A stretch of DNA of 8,187 bases from an uncultured Clostridium sp. (GCA_951800935.1 CATOLW010000044.1:1-8187), one strand, 5' to 3'; shown: positions 1 through 7,038, counted from the first letter of the stretch. Numbers and translations: made by a program. Notes: generated by a model not told the origin, from the letters alone.

Positions 1-1
1 A

Positions 2-463
2 TTTAAAAGTGAAAATCAAGAATATAAAAATTTAAAAATAGAACGAAAAGAAAAAGAAGACATTTTAGACATTTACGAACTAGAAAAACAAATAGAAAAG
101 ATGCAAAATAGAAAAATTTGGCTTAAATGTGGAGGATTCATTGCAATTGACAAAACAGAAGCCTTAACAGCAATTGATGTTAATACTGGAAAATACACAG
201 GAAACCAAGACTTAGAGCAAACAGTTTTTAAAGTAAATCAAGAAGCGACAATAGAGATTGCCAAACAATTACGACTAAGAGATATAGGAGGCATTATTAT
301 CATTGATTATATTGATATGCAAAGCAAAGAAAACAAAGAAAAAATCCAAAAAATTTTAGAAGAAGAATTAAAAAAAGATAGAAGCAAAACACAAGTAGAA
401 GGATTTACCAAATTAGACTTAATGGAATTAACCAGAAAACACATTTGCAGCCATAAAGATTAA
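2..463 (+). CDS. rng: Ribonuclease E/G family protein, C-terminal part (5' end outside window)
   Basis: Partial gene, open from the left edge; 153 residues are visible. RNase E/G enzymes are Mg-dependent endonucleases that cut single-stranded 5'-monophosphate RNA in rRNA maturation and mRNA decay. The catalytic part is clear: the stretch around GGFIAIDKTEALTAIDVNTG carries the DxN motif, matching the metal-binding Asp and Asn of E. coli RNase E (D303, N305). The later IIIIDYIDM carries the second metal Asp (D346 equivalent). Between them, AKQLRLRDIGG is a typical family block. The protein stops soon after LDLMELTRKHICSHKD, so it lacks the CPxC zinc-link and long tail of E. coli RNase E; only one Cys is left near the end. 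This looks like a natural short form, not a break. rimO starts 57 bases downstream on the same strand, so co-transcription is likely. An internal ATG at position 101 is not the true start, because homology continues upstream of it. Confidence 0.9.
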   Translation, partial: FKSENQEYKNLKIERKEKEDILDIYELEKQIEKMQNRKIWLKCGGFIAIDKTEALTAIDVNTGKYTGNQDLEQTVFKVNQEATIEIAKQLRLRDIGGIIIIDYIDMQSKENKEKIQKILEEELKKDRSKTQVEGFTKLDLMELTRKHICSHKD

Positions 464-520
464 TGGTAAAAGTAAAACTTAGTATAACATAGCCATTAAG
501 GAGGAAGGAATAAACTAACA

Positions 521-1892
521 ATGAAAGTAGGATTTATATCATTAGGATGTAGTAAAAACTTAATTGATACAGAAGTAACAATAGGAATATTTAAAAAAAA
601 TAAATTTGAAATTGTAAATGATGAAACAAAAGCAGAAGTAATTGTAATTAATACTTGTGGCTTTATTGATTCTGCCAAAGAAGAAGCAATCAATACAATT
701 CTAGAAATGGCTCAATATAAAAACGATAAGTGTAAATACTTAATTGTTATGGGATGCTTAGTACAAAGATATTATGACGAACTCATTAAAGAAATTCCAG
801 AAGTGAATCTATTTATAAAAATAGAAGAATACGATAAATTATGGGATAAAATAGAGGATTTGATAAGCAAAAATACGGTAATAGAAAGCAAACACAAGAC
901 AAGTAAAAAAATACTTGAGATTCCTAAAATGCCAATGTTAACACAAGAACAATTTTTAGCTAGAACTATCTCAACAGGAAAAAACTATGCTTATTTAAAA
1001 ATAGGAGAAGGTTGTAGCAATAAATGTACCTATTGTGCAATTCCTTATATTAGAGGACCATTTGTTAGTAGAAAAAAAGAAGATATTTTAGAAGAAGCAA
1101 GACATTTAGCAAAACAAGGAATAAAAGAAATTATTTTAATTGCACAAGATACTACCAAATATGGAATTGATCTATATGGAGAAAGTAAATTAGCAGAATT
1201 ACTACATGAAATCAGTAAAATACAAGGAATTCGGATGGATACGATTTTTATATTCTTATCCAGAAGGAATTACAAAAGAACTAATTGACGAAGTAGTAAA
1301 CAATCCTAAAATTGCAAATTACTTTGATATACCAATTCAACATATAGCAGATTCAATTTTAAAGAAAATGAACCGTAGAACTTCTAAGAAACAAATACAA
1401 GATTTAATTGAAAAAATCAGAAACCAAATTCCAGAGGTAACCTTAAGAACTAGTTTGATAGTAGGCTTTCCAGGAGAAACAAAGGAAGAATTTGCAGAAT
1501 TATTAACCTTTGTGGAAAAAGCAAAATTTGATAAATTAGGAGCTTTTATGTATTCCAAAGAAGATGGAACACCAGCAGCTAAATTACCAGAGCAAATCCA
1601 TGGTAATACCAAAAAAGCAAGATATCACCAAATTATGAAAAAGCAACAAGAAATATCAAGAAAGAATTTAGAAAAAAAGTTAGGAAAAACATATGAAGTT
1701 TTAATAGAAGACTTATCTTTTGACGGAAAATATTATATCGGAAGAACCATGCAAGATGTACCACAAATGGATGGTATGGTTTATATAAAAAGAGCAAAAA
1801 CAGGAGAAGAAAACCTAATAGGAAATTTTGTAATCTGTAAAATTACAGCTATTAGTAATTATGATTTAGTAGGTGAAATATGCAAATCTTAG
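521..1892 (+). CDS. rimO: Ribosomal protein S12 methylthiotransferase RimO, interrupted by a +1 frameshift
   Basis: RimO is a radical-SAM enzyme that adds a methylthio group to a conserved Asp of ribosomal protein S12. The start MKVGFISLGCSKN is typical. The N-terminal MTTase domain has its cluster cysteines at C10, C46 and C79. The radical-SAM motif CxxxCxxC is at C165, C169 and C172 (GEGCSNKCTYC). The second half has WIRFLYSYPEG, FDIPIQH and GFPGETKEEF, then a C-terminal TRAM domain ending YDLVGEI. The halves lie in different frames: 521-1234 reads to I237-CGG, and the conserved protein resumes at TGG 1236. Frame 0 would run 17 more sense codons after the CGG to TGA at 1286, giving a dead 255-residue product. 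With a +1 shift the protein is about 456 residues, normal for the family. The break is at the only in-frame CGG of the gene. Recoding, mutation and sequence error are all possible. An AAGGAGGAAGG stretch lies 12 bases before the ATG. Confidence 0.93.
1232..1235 (+). other. +1 frameshift site at CGG-A in rimO
   Basis: The codons read ATT CGG ATG in frame 0, while the conserved protein needs TGG ATA CGA TTT (W-I-R-F) from 1236. One extra base lies in CGGA. Skipping the C gives ATT-GGA-TGG (I-G-W); dropping a G or the A gives I-R-W. The residue before the Trp varies in RimO proteins, so this site alone does not decide which base is skipped. There is no homopolymer here that would explain a usual sequencing slip. 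Confidence 0.75.
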
Positions 1893-3349
1893 GGAAAATA
1901 ACAATAGGAGGAAAAGAAAGAGAACTCCTATTAAAAGAAGAAGACATCTTTTTAAAATATTATACTTTAGAGCCAATTGGACTTTATGAACCAAAAACCC
2001 AAAGGCAAAAAGATATTTTTCAAAAAGGACTTCCTCAAATAGTAGGTGAAATTGAAGTAAAAGGAAAATTAAAAGAGGTAGTAACCAAAAAAGAAGGAAA
2101 AGTTCTTGGTTATTATTATTTGAATTTAATTGGTGTCTATACCCCTAAGATACCAGGAGAGACGATTATTTTTAAAGAAGATACCTTAGAAAATAAAGTT
2201 TCAGATGATATGAAAGATAATACACAAAGAAGTGTACTACAGCCATTTGAAAAACAAAAAATAAAGGAATTTTTAGAAAGAATAAAAATATTAGATGTTT
2301 TAGAACGATTCAATCAACAAGAAAAACAAAAACCACAATATTTAAAAGCAACAGGTATAAAAACAATTGAAAGGTTCCAAAAGCAAAAGGAGCAACAACA
2401 GCAGCAAAAGAAACAAAATGAAAAGGAAGTTGTAAAAAAACAGGAAAACAAAGTAAAAGATATTAATATCAAACAAGAAATTGATATGGATACTAGAGTT
2501 ACTGACATGAAAAATATGGAACAAGTTTTAGAAAAAAACAAAAAGATGCCAGAGTTAGAACATAATGATGATGCTTTAAAAGTAGGAATTGTGGAATCAG
2601 ATGATGTAAAGAACTTAAAAAATGAAAAAGGAGAAAAAGAACAAGGACATAGTTCCAGATATGAAACGGTTATGATAACCAAACAGGGAAAAGTAAAGAC
2701 CTTAGATTTAGAAAATGATACCCAAGAAGGAACTAATCCATTGGAAAAAAATGCTCAAGTAAAACAAAATGGAACAGTAAAAGAAGGAGATATTTTAACA
2801 AGGCTAAAAGTAGGAGAAGGAACTATTGGAGTAGAAAAAGGTCAATATGGCGAAGTAGAAGTCTACCATTCACCACGAAAAACAATCGGAGGAAAGGAAA
2901 TAGAAGGAAACAAAAGCTTAGATCGACAACTAGAAACATCGAACTCTAAAAATACACTAGAAGGAACTGATAGTGAAACTTTAAAATTAGCACAAGAGTA
3001 TAATGATGGCTATCGCTCTGTTGAACAAGGATATCAAGAGATAAAGGAACACGAAAAACAACATCCAGAATGTGAAAAAAAAGGAGTAAAAGACTTAGAT
3101 GGAGATAGAAATACAAAATCACATAATCACGATTGGGAAGAATTTGTTGAACTATCCTCTGGAGAAAAAGTTACTTATAATCAACTAGCAAGTAGATGGG
3201 GATTTTATAAAGATGGTAGGCCAGATGGAAATTTTATAAAAGAAAAATTTAAGCAAAAAGAACAAACCGATAAAACACCAGAAGAGGTAATAGAAGAATT
3301 AGATGAAGAATATGAAGATCCAAGAGCACCAGAACGAAACAGGGATTAA
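1880..3349 (+). CDS. Hypothetical highly charged protein with N-terminal internal duplication
   Basis: A 489-residue protein I do not recognise. Its ATG overlaps the last 13 bases of rimO and is preceded by AGGTGA (1871-1876), so translation is probably coupled to rimO. No signal peptide or membrane segment is visible, so it is likely cytoplasmic. The N-terminus holds a tandem duplication with a 51-residue offset: residues 5-39 align with 56-90, each ending in YYxLxxIGxYxPK (Y27-K39 and Y78-K90). Residues about 100-350 are low complexity, rich in Lys, Glu and Gln, including five Gln in a row (172-176), and are probably disordered or coiled coil. A compact C-terminal segment from about residue 417 (HDWEEFVELSSGEKVTYNQL, then ASRWGFYKDGRPDG) looks folded; the protein ends in EYEDPRAPERNRD. 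The last codons and stop are formed by the left arm of a palindromic repeat. The long acidic/basic linker between two small modules suggests a scaffold or adaptor, but that is only inference. Confidence 0.8.
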   Translation: MQILGKITIGGKERELLLKEEDIFLKYYTLEPIGLYEPKTQRQKDIFQKGLPQIVGEIEVKGKLKEVVTKKEGKVLGYYYLNLIGVYTPKIPGETIIFKEDTLENKVSDDMKDNTQRSVLQPFEKQKIKEFLERIKILDVLERFNQQEKQKPQYLKATGIKTIERFQKQKEQQQQQKKQNEKEVVKKQENKVKDINIKQEIDMDTRVTDMKNMEQVLEKNKKMPELEHNDDALKVGIVESDDVKNLKNEKGEKEQGHSSRYETVMITKQGKVKTLDLENDTQEGTNPLEKNAQVKQNGTVKEGDILTRLKVGEGTIGVEKGQYGEVEVYHSPRKTIGGKEIEGNKSLDRQLETSNSKNTLEGTDSETLKLAQEYNDGYRSVEQGYQEIKEHEKQHPECEKKGVKDLDGDRNTKSHNHDWEEFVELSSGEKVTYNQLASRWGFYKDGRPDGNFIKEKFKQKEQTDKTPEEVIEELDEEYEDPRAPERNRD

Positions 3350-3376
3350 GGGACGTTCCTTAAAATCCCTGTTTTT
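3336..3376. terminator. Bidirectional intrinsic terminator between convergent genes
   Basis: A perfect 11-bp stem (3337-3347 with 3364-3374) closes over an inner 4-bp AAGG/CCTT stem, and is followed by a T run at 3372-3376. It contains the stop codon of the upstream gene and directly abuts the stop codon of the minus-strand transporter (TTA at 3375-3377). It can serve both directions, although the A run on the minus-strand side is short. It is formed by copy A of the palindromic repeat. Confidence 0.75.
3341..3370 (+). repeat. 30-bp palindromic interspersed repeat, copy A
   Basis: This copy matches copies B (7076-7105) and C (7172-7201, inverted) over 30 bases with one difference (AAGGGACG here, AGGGGACG there). 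It has arms AGGGATT and AATCCCT and a 16-base centre, AAGGGACGTTCCTTAA, that is itself nearly palindromic. It resembles REP-type elements carrying GGGGACGTTCCTT-like cores that I recall from Firmicutes, often linked to Y1 (RAYT) transposases. No transposase lies in the window. Confidence 0.85.
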
Positions 3377-4241
3377 AAATTGGATTAACATGTACCACTG
3401 TTTTATAGATTTTATCTAAACCACTGATAGTATTTTCAAGACTATCTGCTAATTCATGACTTTCAAAAGTAGACATATTACCATCTAAAGCAATGGTTAA
3501 AAATACTAAATATTTGTCACCAACAGGAGTAGAAATAATATCTTCAACGTCTTTAATTTCTTGGTAACTATGAACAATGTCTAAAATCAGATCTTTGGTT
3601 TTATCATCTACACTAATATCCATTAACACATTGTAACTTTCGATAAAAATAGTAATTCCTGTATAACAAATCCAAAGTGAAATACCAATTCCTACAATAC
3701 CATCTAACCAATAAATATTAGCTAAAGTAAATAAAATAGAAAGTAATGTAAAAGAGGTTATGATACAATCATTTTTATGGTCTTTCATCGTAGCTTCTAA
3801 TAAAATATTAGGATGCTTTTGATAAGCATGTTTTGTATATAAAAAAAGGAATAGTTTTGTGACAATAGTTGCAATACAAGCAATAACTAAAAACCAGGAA
3901 AATTGCAAATGACTTTCCAACAACAAAGTGATAACAGAGTCATATAATAACTTGCTTGCTACAAAGATCATAGAAATGCTAATAAACATAGAAAAGATAT
4001 ATTCTGCTTTTCCATGTCCTAAGTTATGGTCTTCGTCTTTTGGATTACTAGCAATTCGATTGCCAATAAAAGTCATCAAAGAAGCGAAAATATCACCAGC
4101 ACTATTAAAGCTATCTGCTATCATAGCTTGACTATGACTGATAAAACCAACAATAGCTTTTAAGATTAATAAAAAAATGTTACCAAGCATTCCATAGATT
4201 CCAGCCTTTTTTGTTATCTTGAATTTTTGAGCATTGTCCAT
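3375..4241 (-). CDS. Cation diffusion facilitator family transporter, probably Mn(II)-type exporter
   Basis: A 288-residue inner-membrane exporter of the CDF family, which swaps divalent cations for protons. The usual plan is present: about six membrane segments over residues 12-205, then a cytoplasmic C-terminal domain. Segment 2 holds ADSFNSAGD (D43, N46, S47, D50). The loop DHNLGHGKAEY gives D71, H72 and H76, matching the second metal site of YiiP. Segment 5 has D154-HKN-D158. In Zn/Fe exporters such as YiiP this position is HxxxD; an Asp there is typical of manganese-type members such as the MneP/MneS group of Bacillus, so Mn export is my best guess. The partner residue four after D43 is Ser, where MneS-like proteins have Asn; this is unusual. 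The C-terminal domain has H261 and ends VVHVNPI, like other CDF tails. The ATG has GGAG eight bases upstream. It has its own promoter, overlapped by a palindrome, suggesting repression by a metal sensor. Confidence 0.88.
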   Translation of the reverse strand: MDNAQKFKITKKAGIYGMLGNIFLLILKAIVGFISHSQAMIADSFNSAGDIFASLMTFIGNRIASNPKDEDHNLGHGKAEYIFSMFISISMIFVASKLLYDSVITLLLESHLQFSWFLVIACIATIVTKLFLFLYTKHAYQKHPNILLEATMKDHKNDCIITSFTLLSILFTLANIYWLDGIVGIGISLWICYTGITIFIESYNVLMDISVDDKTKDLILDIVHSYQEIKDVEDIISTPVGDKYLVFLTIALDGNMSTFESHELADSLENTISGLDKIYKTVVHVNPI

Positions 4242-4273
4242 AAAATCATCTCCATTTTAAAAATCCTTTTTAG

Positions 4274-4303
4274 TATTGTTATATTCTTATGATTATAACA
4301 ATA
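4274..4303. promoter_or_regulatory. Candidate operator: 10-bp inverted repeat over the transporter promoter
   Basis: Perfect arms TATTGTTATA (4274-4283) and TATAACAATA (4294-4303) are separated by 10 bases, making a 30-bp dyad. The right arm overlaps the -10 box of the transporter promoter. A dimeric repressor bound here would block transcription; a metal-responsive regulator is plausible given the gene. The AT-rich arms raise the chance of coincidence somewhat. Confidence 0.5.
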
Positions 4304-4320
4304 AAAATAGAAATAAACAA
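4292..4320 (-). promoter_or_regulatory. SigA-type promoter of the cation transporter
   Basis: On the minus strand TTGTTT (4315-4320) and a perfect TATAAT (4292-4297) are separated by exactly 17 bases. The -10 box lies about 50 bases before the ATG at 4241. Confidence 0.65.
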
Positions 4321-4324
4321 GTGG

Positions 4325-4353
4325 TTGCAAAAAAATGTCAAATATGGTATAAT
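4325..4353 (+). promoter_or_regulatory. SigA-type promoter of the small membrane protein gene
   Basis: TTGCAA (4325-4330), a 17-base spacer and TATAAT (4348-4353) lie 46 bases before the ATG at 4400. It sits back to back with the transporter promoter; the two -35 boxes are only four bases apart, so the two polymerases may compete. Confidence 0.7.
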
Positions 4354-4399
4354 TTAAAAAGTAATACAAAAGGAAAAAATCAAAAAGAGGTGTAATAAA

Positions 4400-4738
4400 A
4401 TGACCATATTTACAATTATATATATATTAATATTTGTAATATTTGCCTTAGTAGCTTATGCGATTTTACAAATTAAACTATTTGGAATGAAAGTAAAAGA
4501 TTTTTGGACTTTTATTGAAGCCAACCAAATGTTAGATAAACTATATAAATTTGCTAGACAATACGAAAATATGTCACCACAAGAGCAATTAATTTACTTA
4601 TCAGAAGCGGAAAAGATTTTTAAAGCATTTGACAATGTACCAGATAGCTTGTGGGAAGAAGAATATGATAAATATAAAATGGTCTTATCCAAGTACAAAG
4701 ATATTAAAATGATACGTTGGGCAGAAGAAAATAAATAA
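4400..4738 (+). CDS. Hypothetical small membrane-anchored protein
   Basis: A 112-residue protein I cannot assign to a named family. Residues about 3-26 (IFTIIYILIFVIFALVAYAI) form one strong hydrophobic helix with no charged residues and no cleavage site, so it is probably a membrane anchor. A Lys-containing stretch follows (QIKLFGMKVKDF), suggesting that the rest lies in the cytoplasm. Residues 35-112 look all-helical and amphipathic, with many aromatic and charged residues (LWEEEYDKYKMVLSKYKDIK) and no Cys or His, so no metal site or obvious catalytic centre. AGAGGTG at 4386-4392 is seven bases before the ATG. It is a single gene: it has its own promoter upstream and a strong terminator that starts at its stop codon. 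Codon use matches its neighbours. A structural or regulatory role at the membrane is only a guess. Confidence 0.8.
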   Translation: MTIFTIIYILIFVIFALVAYAILQIKLFGMKVKDFWTFIEANQMLDKLYKFARQYENMSPQEQLIYLSEAEKIFKAFDNVPDSLWEEEYDKYKMVLSKYKDIKMIRWAEENK

Positions 4739-4772
4739 AAGACAATTAAGAATGATTCTTAATTGTCTTTTA
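4736..4772. terminator. Strong bidirectional intrinsic terminator
   Basis: Perfect 17-bp inverted repeat (4736-4752 with 4756-4772) with a three-base loop. The stem starts at the TAA of the upstream gene and ends just before the stop of the convergent HD-domain gene at 4781. It has AAAA on the left and TTTT on the right, so it can end transcripts from both sides. Confidence 0.85.
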
Positions 4773-4780
4773 TAGTTATA

Positions 4781-5317
4781 TTAAATTCTAATAATCAGTA
4801 AGCTCAAAAATACATAGGCATAACGAAAAGCTTGTTTTTGAAATAGTCTACTTTTAAATACCTCAAAAGATTCTGATATAGCACAATATTTATCCACTAG
4901 TGTCAAAACAAATCCTTCTATGGATTTTGGAAGTTCAACAGTAACTGGCCACATGTGTTTTATAATAATATCTTTTTCTTTTTCATTTAAATCGAACAAT
5001 TGACAAGCATTTTTGCAAGCTTGTTTTCCATGGGTAAAAGCATGCATACCTTTTCGATCTGGTTGTCTTACTCTCCAGTCATATAAAAATAGATCATGTA
5101 ACATAGCTGCTCTTGTGGCAGAACGATAGTCTAAGTGATATTTTTTACAAATTAAATAACAATAATAAGCTGCCATATAACAATGTTCAAAACAAGTTGT
5201 TTCATAATGTTGCCTATATTTTTTCATTTCTTGTACAGTTTCATTTTCAATTAATTCTTTTATAATAGTTTGAAATTCTTTATCTTGATTGGATAATTCT
5301 TTGATAAATGGTTTCAT
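4781..5317 (-). CDS. HD-domain protein, predicted metal-dependent phosphohydrolase
   Basis: A 178-residue protein of the HD superfamily, whose members use bound divalent metals to cleave phosphate bonds in nucleotides or related compounds; the substrate here cannot be told. The metal site is visible as H45 (CFEHCYMAAYYCY), the H74-D75 pair (AAMLHDLFLYDW), further histidines H92 and H96 (GMHAFTHGKQA), H121 (IIIKHMWP) and D142 (TLVDKYCAISES). The spacing H...HD...H...H...D fits a single complete HD domain with no fused partner. A short hydrophobic helix (about 165-178, ending FLSLLIIRI) closes the protein and may pack against the core or a membrane. The start is supported by AGAAGGG about eight bases upstream of the ATG, and by a promoter further upstream. 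It is a single gene, convergent with the small membrane protein gene and sharing its terminator. Confidence 0.82.
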   Translation of the reverse strand: MKPFIKELSNQDKEFQTIIKELIENETVQEMKKYRQHYETTCFEHCYMAAYYCYLICKKYHLDYRSATRAAMLHDLFLYDWRVRQPDRKGMHAFTHGKQACKNACQLFDLNEKEKDIIIKHMWPVTVELPKSIEGFVLTLVDKYCAISESFEVFKSRLFQKQAFRYAYVFLSLLIIRI

Positions 5318-5357
5318 TTTAATATCCCTTCTTATTTTCCTATGTACTTCAAAATTA

Positions 5358-5387
5358 ATTATAGCATAAATAGAATCAATAATGCAA
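5358..5387 (-). promoter_or_regulatory. SigA-type promoter of the HD-domain gene
   Basis: On the minus strand TTGCAT (5382-5387) and TATAAT (5358-5363) are separated by 18 bases. The -10 box lies about 40 bases before the ATG at 5317. Confidence 0.6.
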
Positions 5388-5614
5388 ATTTCTACAAAAA
5401 ATTAAGAATTATTTAATAAGTTTAAATCTCTTTTATAAAATATGCTGTTTTTTCTAAAAAAGCTACTTGGAAGTTTGAAAATAAAAAAGAATAGTTATAT
5501 TAAAGTAGATAGCTTGTGATATTACCATAGATCAAGAGGGGAATGTTACAATTTCCGTAGATTTCAAGTGAATTTGATGAATTCTTAAAAAAACATTAAA
5601 TTTATCAAAAAATA

Positions 5615-5643
5615 TTGCAAAAAATTTATAATAATAGTATAAT
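5615..5643 (+). promoter_or_regulatory. SigA-type promoter of the glycosyltransferase gene
   Basis: TTGCAA (5615-5620), a 17-base spacer and TATAAT (5638-5643) lie 55 bases before the ATG at 5699. A second AT-rich hexamer nearby (5627-5632) is a weaker candidate. Confidence 0.65.
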
Positions 5644-5698
5644 AAAAAATGTAGCATAATATTATATACAAATAATATTAAAAAAGCGAGGGAAAAAA

Positions 5699-6964
5699 AT
5701 GGATTATTTATATATACTAAGAGAAGCACTAGTATGGACCATAACCATATTTTGGTTATACCAAATCATGGTAAGTTTATGCTCACTTGTTAAAATCAAA
5801 GATAAACCACTAAAAGTAAACAAAGACCACAAATTTATGGCAATTATACCAGCCCATAATGAAGAAACAGTAGTGGGAAACTTGGTAGAAAGTTTAAAAA
5901 AGCAAAACTATAATAAAAAATTATATGATATCTATGTAATAGCAGACAATTGTACAGATAACACAGCAAAGGTAGCAAAAGAAGCAGGTGCTATTGTATA
6001 TGAAAGATTCAATAACAGTCAAAAGACAAAAGGATATGCCTTAGACTGGTTCTTACAACAAAAAATCGAAGAAAATGCTGATTACGATGCTTTCTTCGTA
6101 TTTGATGCTGACAACATTGTAGACCCAGACTTTATCAAAAACATGAATAAAAAACTATGTCAAGGAGAAGATGTTGTGCAAGGATATAGAGATATCAAAA
6201 ACCCTACAGACAGTTGGATTACAGCAGGATATGCTATTTTCTATTGGACCATGCATAGATTTTATCATTTAGCAAGATATAATTTAGGACTATCACCATT
6301 ATTAAATGGTACAGGATTCATGGTAAGATTTGATGTGGTTAAACCAGAAGGGGGACTAAAAACAGTAACCCTAACAGAAGATATTGAATACTCCTTAAAA
6401 AGAATCCTGAAAGGAAAAAGACTAGGATGGGCAACCGATGCAATTGTATATGATGAGCAACCAGTAGGATTTAAACAAAGTTGGTCTCAAAGAAGTAGAT
6501 GGACCGTAGGACATATGCAATGCATTAAAGAATATACAAAACAACTAGCAATAGCAGCCAAAGAAAATAAAACTATGATGAACTTTGATGGATTTTTATA
6601 CATTGTAGGAAGTATACCAATGTTCATTATCACATTAGTATTATTAGCAACAAACTTCCTAATGTATGCAGGAGATGGAATGACAGAAACAGAATTAATA
6701 ATTAACATACTAAGATATTTAATACCAACATTTTTACTACCAATTGGTACAGCATTAATTGTTATGTTATTAGACAGAAGACCAATTAAGCCAATGATAA
6801 AAGGATTAGCATGTTATCCATTATTTATGGGATCTTGGTTACTAATTAACTTCAAATGCTTATTTAAAAGAGAAACAACATGGGAGAAAATTGACCATGT
6901 AAGAAATATCAAAATTGGTGATGTTGAAGAAACAGAAACAGTAGAAATCTTAGAAAAAGTTTAA
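5699..6964 (+). CDS. Processive family-2 glycosyltransferase, membrane-bound
   Basis: A 421-residue glycosyltransferase of the GT2 group that includes cellulose, hyaluronan and poly-GlcNAc synthases. Such enzymes take a nucleotide sugar in the cytoplasm and build a polysaccharide or add sugar to a lipid. The GT-A fold is clear: MAIIPAHNEE (47-56), D83 in IADNCTDNT, the DxD motif FDADN (D136, D138), TLTED (E227, D228; catalytic base region) and QRSRW (264-268), the QxxRW signature of processive enzymes. Membrane segments are near 11-31, 300-322, 339-358 and 370-388, giving a catalytic domain flanked by helices. The tail (GDVEETETVEILEKV) is acidic. GAGGG six bases before the ATG is the ribosome site. 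It is a single gene with its own promoter and no sugar-synthesis neighbours, so the product cannot be named. Codon use is normal for the window. Confidence 0.88.
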   Translation: MDYLYILREALVWTITIFWLYQIMVSLCSLVKIKDKPLKVNKDHKFMAIIPAHNEETVVGNLVESLKKQNYNKKLYDIYVIADNCTDNTAKVAKEAGAIVYERFNNSQKTKGYALDWFLQQKIEENADYDAFFVFDADNIVDPDFIKNMNKKLCQGEDVVQGYRDIKNPTDSWITAGYAIFYWTMHRFYHLARYNLGLSPLLNGTGFMVRFDVVKPEGGLKTVTLTEDIEYSLKRILKGKRLGWATDAIVYDEQPVGFKQSWSQRSRWTVGHMQCIKEYTKQLAIAAKENKTMMNFDGFLYIVGSIPMFIITLVLLATNFLMYAGDGMTETELIINILRYLIPTFLLPIGTALIVMLLDRRPIKPMIKGLACYPLFMGSWLLINFKCLFKRETTWEKIDHVRNIKIGDVEETETVEILEKV

Positions 6965-6982
6965 AAAAAAATCAAAAAAAGC

Positions 6983-7011
6983 TTGCATTTCTGCCAAAAA
7001 TTGGGTATAAT
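6983..7011 (+). promoter_or_regulatory. SigA-type promoter of the rimP-nusA operon
   Basis: TTGCAT (6983-6988), a 17-base spacer and TATAAT (7006-7011). Transcription should start near 7018, giving a leader of about 200 bases before rimP. An 8-bp inverted repeat, CTTGCATT (6982-6989) and AATGCAAG (7012-7019), brackets the promoter with arm centres 30 bp apart. Confidence 0.7.
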
Positions 7012-7038
7012 AATGCAAGAAACTAAAAATAAATACAG

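Larger units (their letters stand above)
5318..5698. other. 381-bp intergenic region between divergent genes
   Basis: Very AT-rich gap between the HD-domain gene (minus) and the glycosyltransferase gene (plus). It holds one promoter for each gene, near its two ends. The middle, 5400-5600, has no RNA gene or strong terminator that I can see. One short stretch (5509-5553) translates in one frame to DITIDQEGNVTISVDFK and a stop, which looks protein-like and may be the decayed tail of a lost gene. Confidence 0.6.

Noticed and set aside
460..499. Hairpin TTAATGG/CCATTAA before rimO as a terminator or translation switch
   Set aside because: The stem is only 7 AT-rich base pairs with a 26-base loop and no T run; it is too weak to claim.
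496..693. Minus-strand open frame over the rimO start
   Set aside because: It covers the 5' end of a clear conserved gene, and its product resembles no family.
1220..1240. A -1 slippery-site frameshift in rimO
   Set aside because: There is no X XXY YYZ heptamer near the break, and the frame change is +1, not -1.
1206..1892. A separate second gene starting at ATG 1206 for the C-terminal half of RimO
   Set aside because: It has no ribosome binding site, its first residues are out-of-frame RimO sequence, and the conserved protein flows directly from the first half through one +1 step. It is one gene in two frames.
2314..2682. Minus-strand open frame rich in Ser, Phe and Cys opposite the charged protein gene
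   Set aside because: It is the mirror of Lys/Glu/Gln-rich codons on the plus strand, with no ribosome site or promoter.
3100..3135. EF-hand-like loop DLDGDRN in the unknown protein
   Set aside because: The twelfth loop position lacks the needed Glu and no flanking helix pattern is clear.
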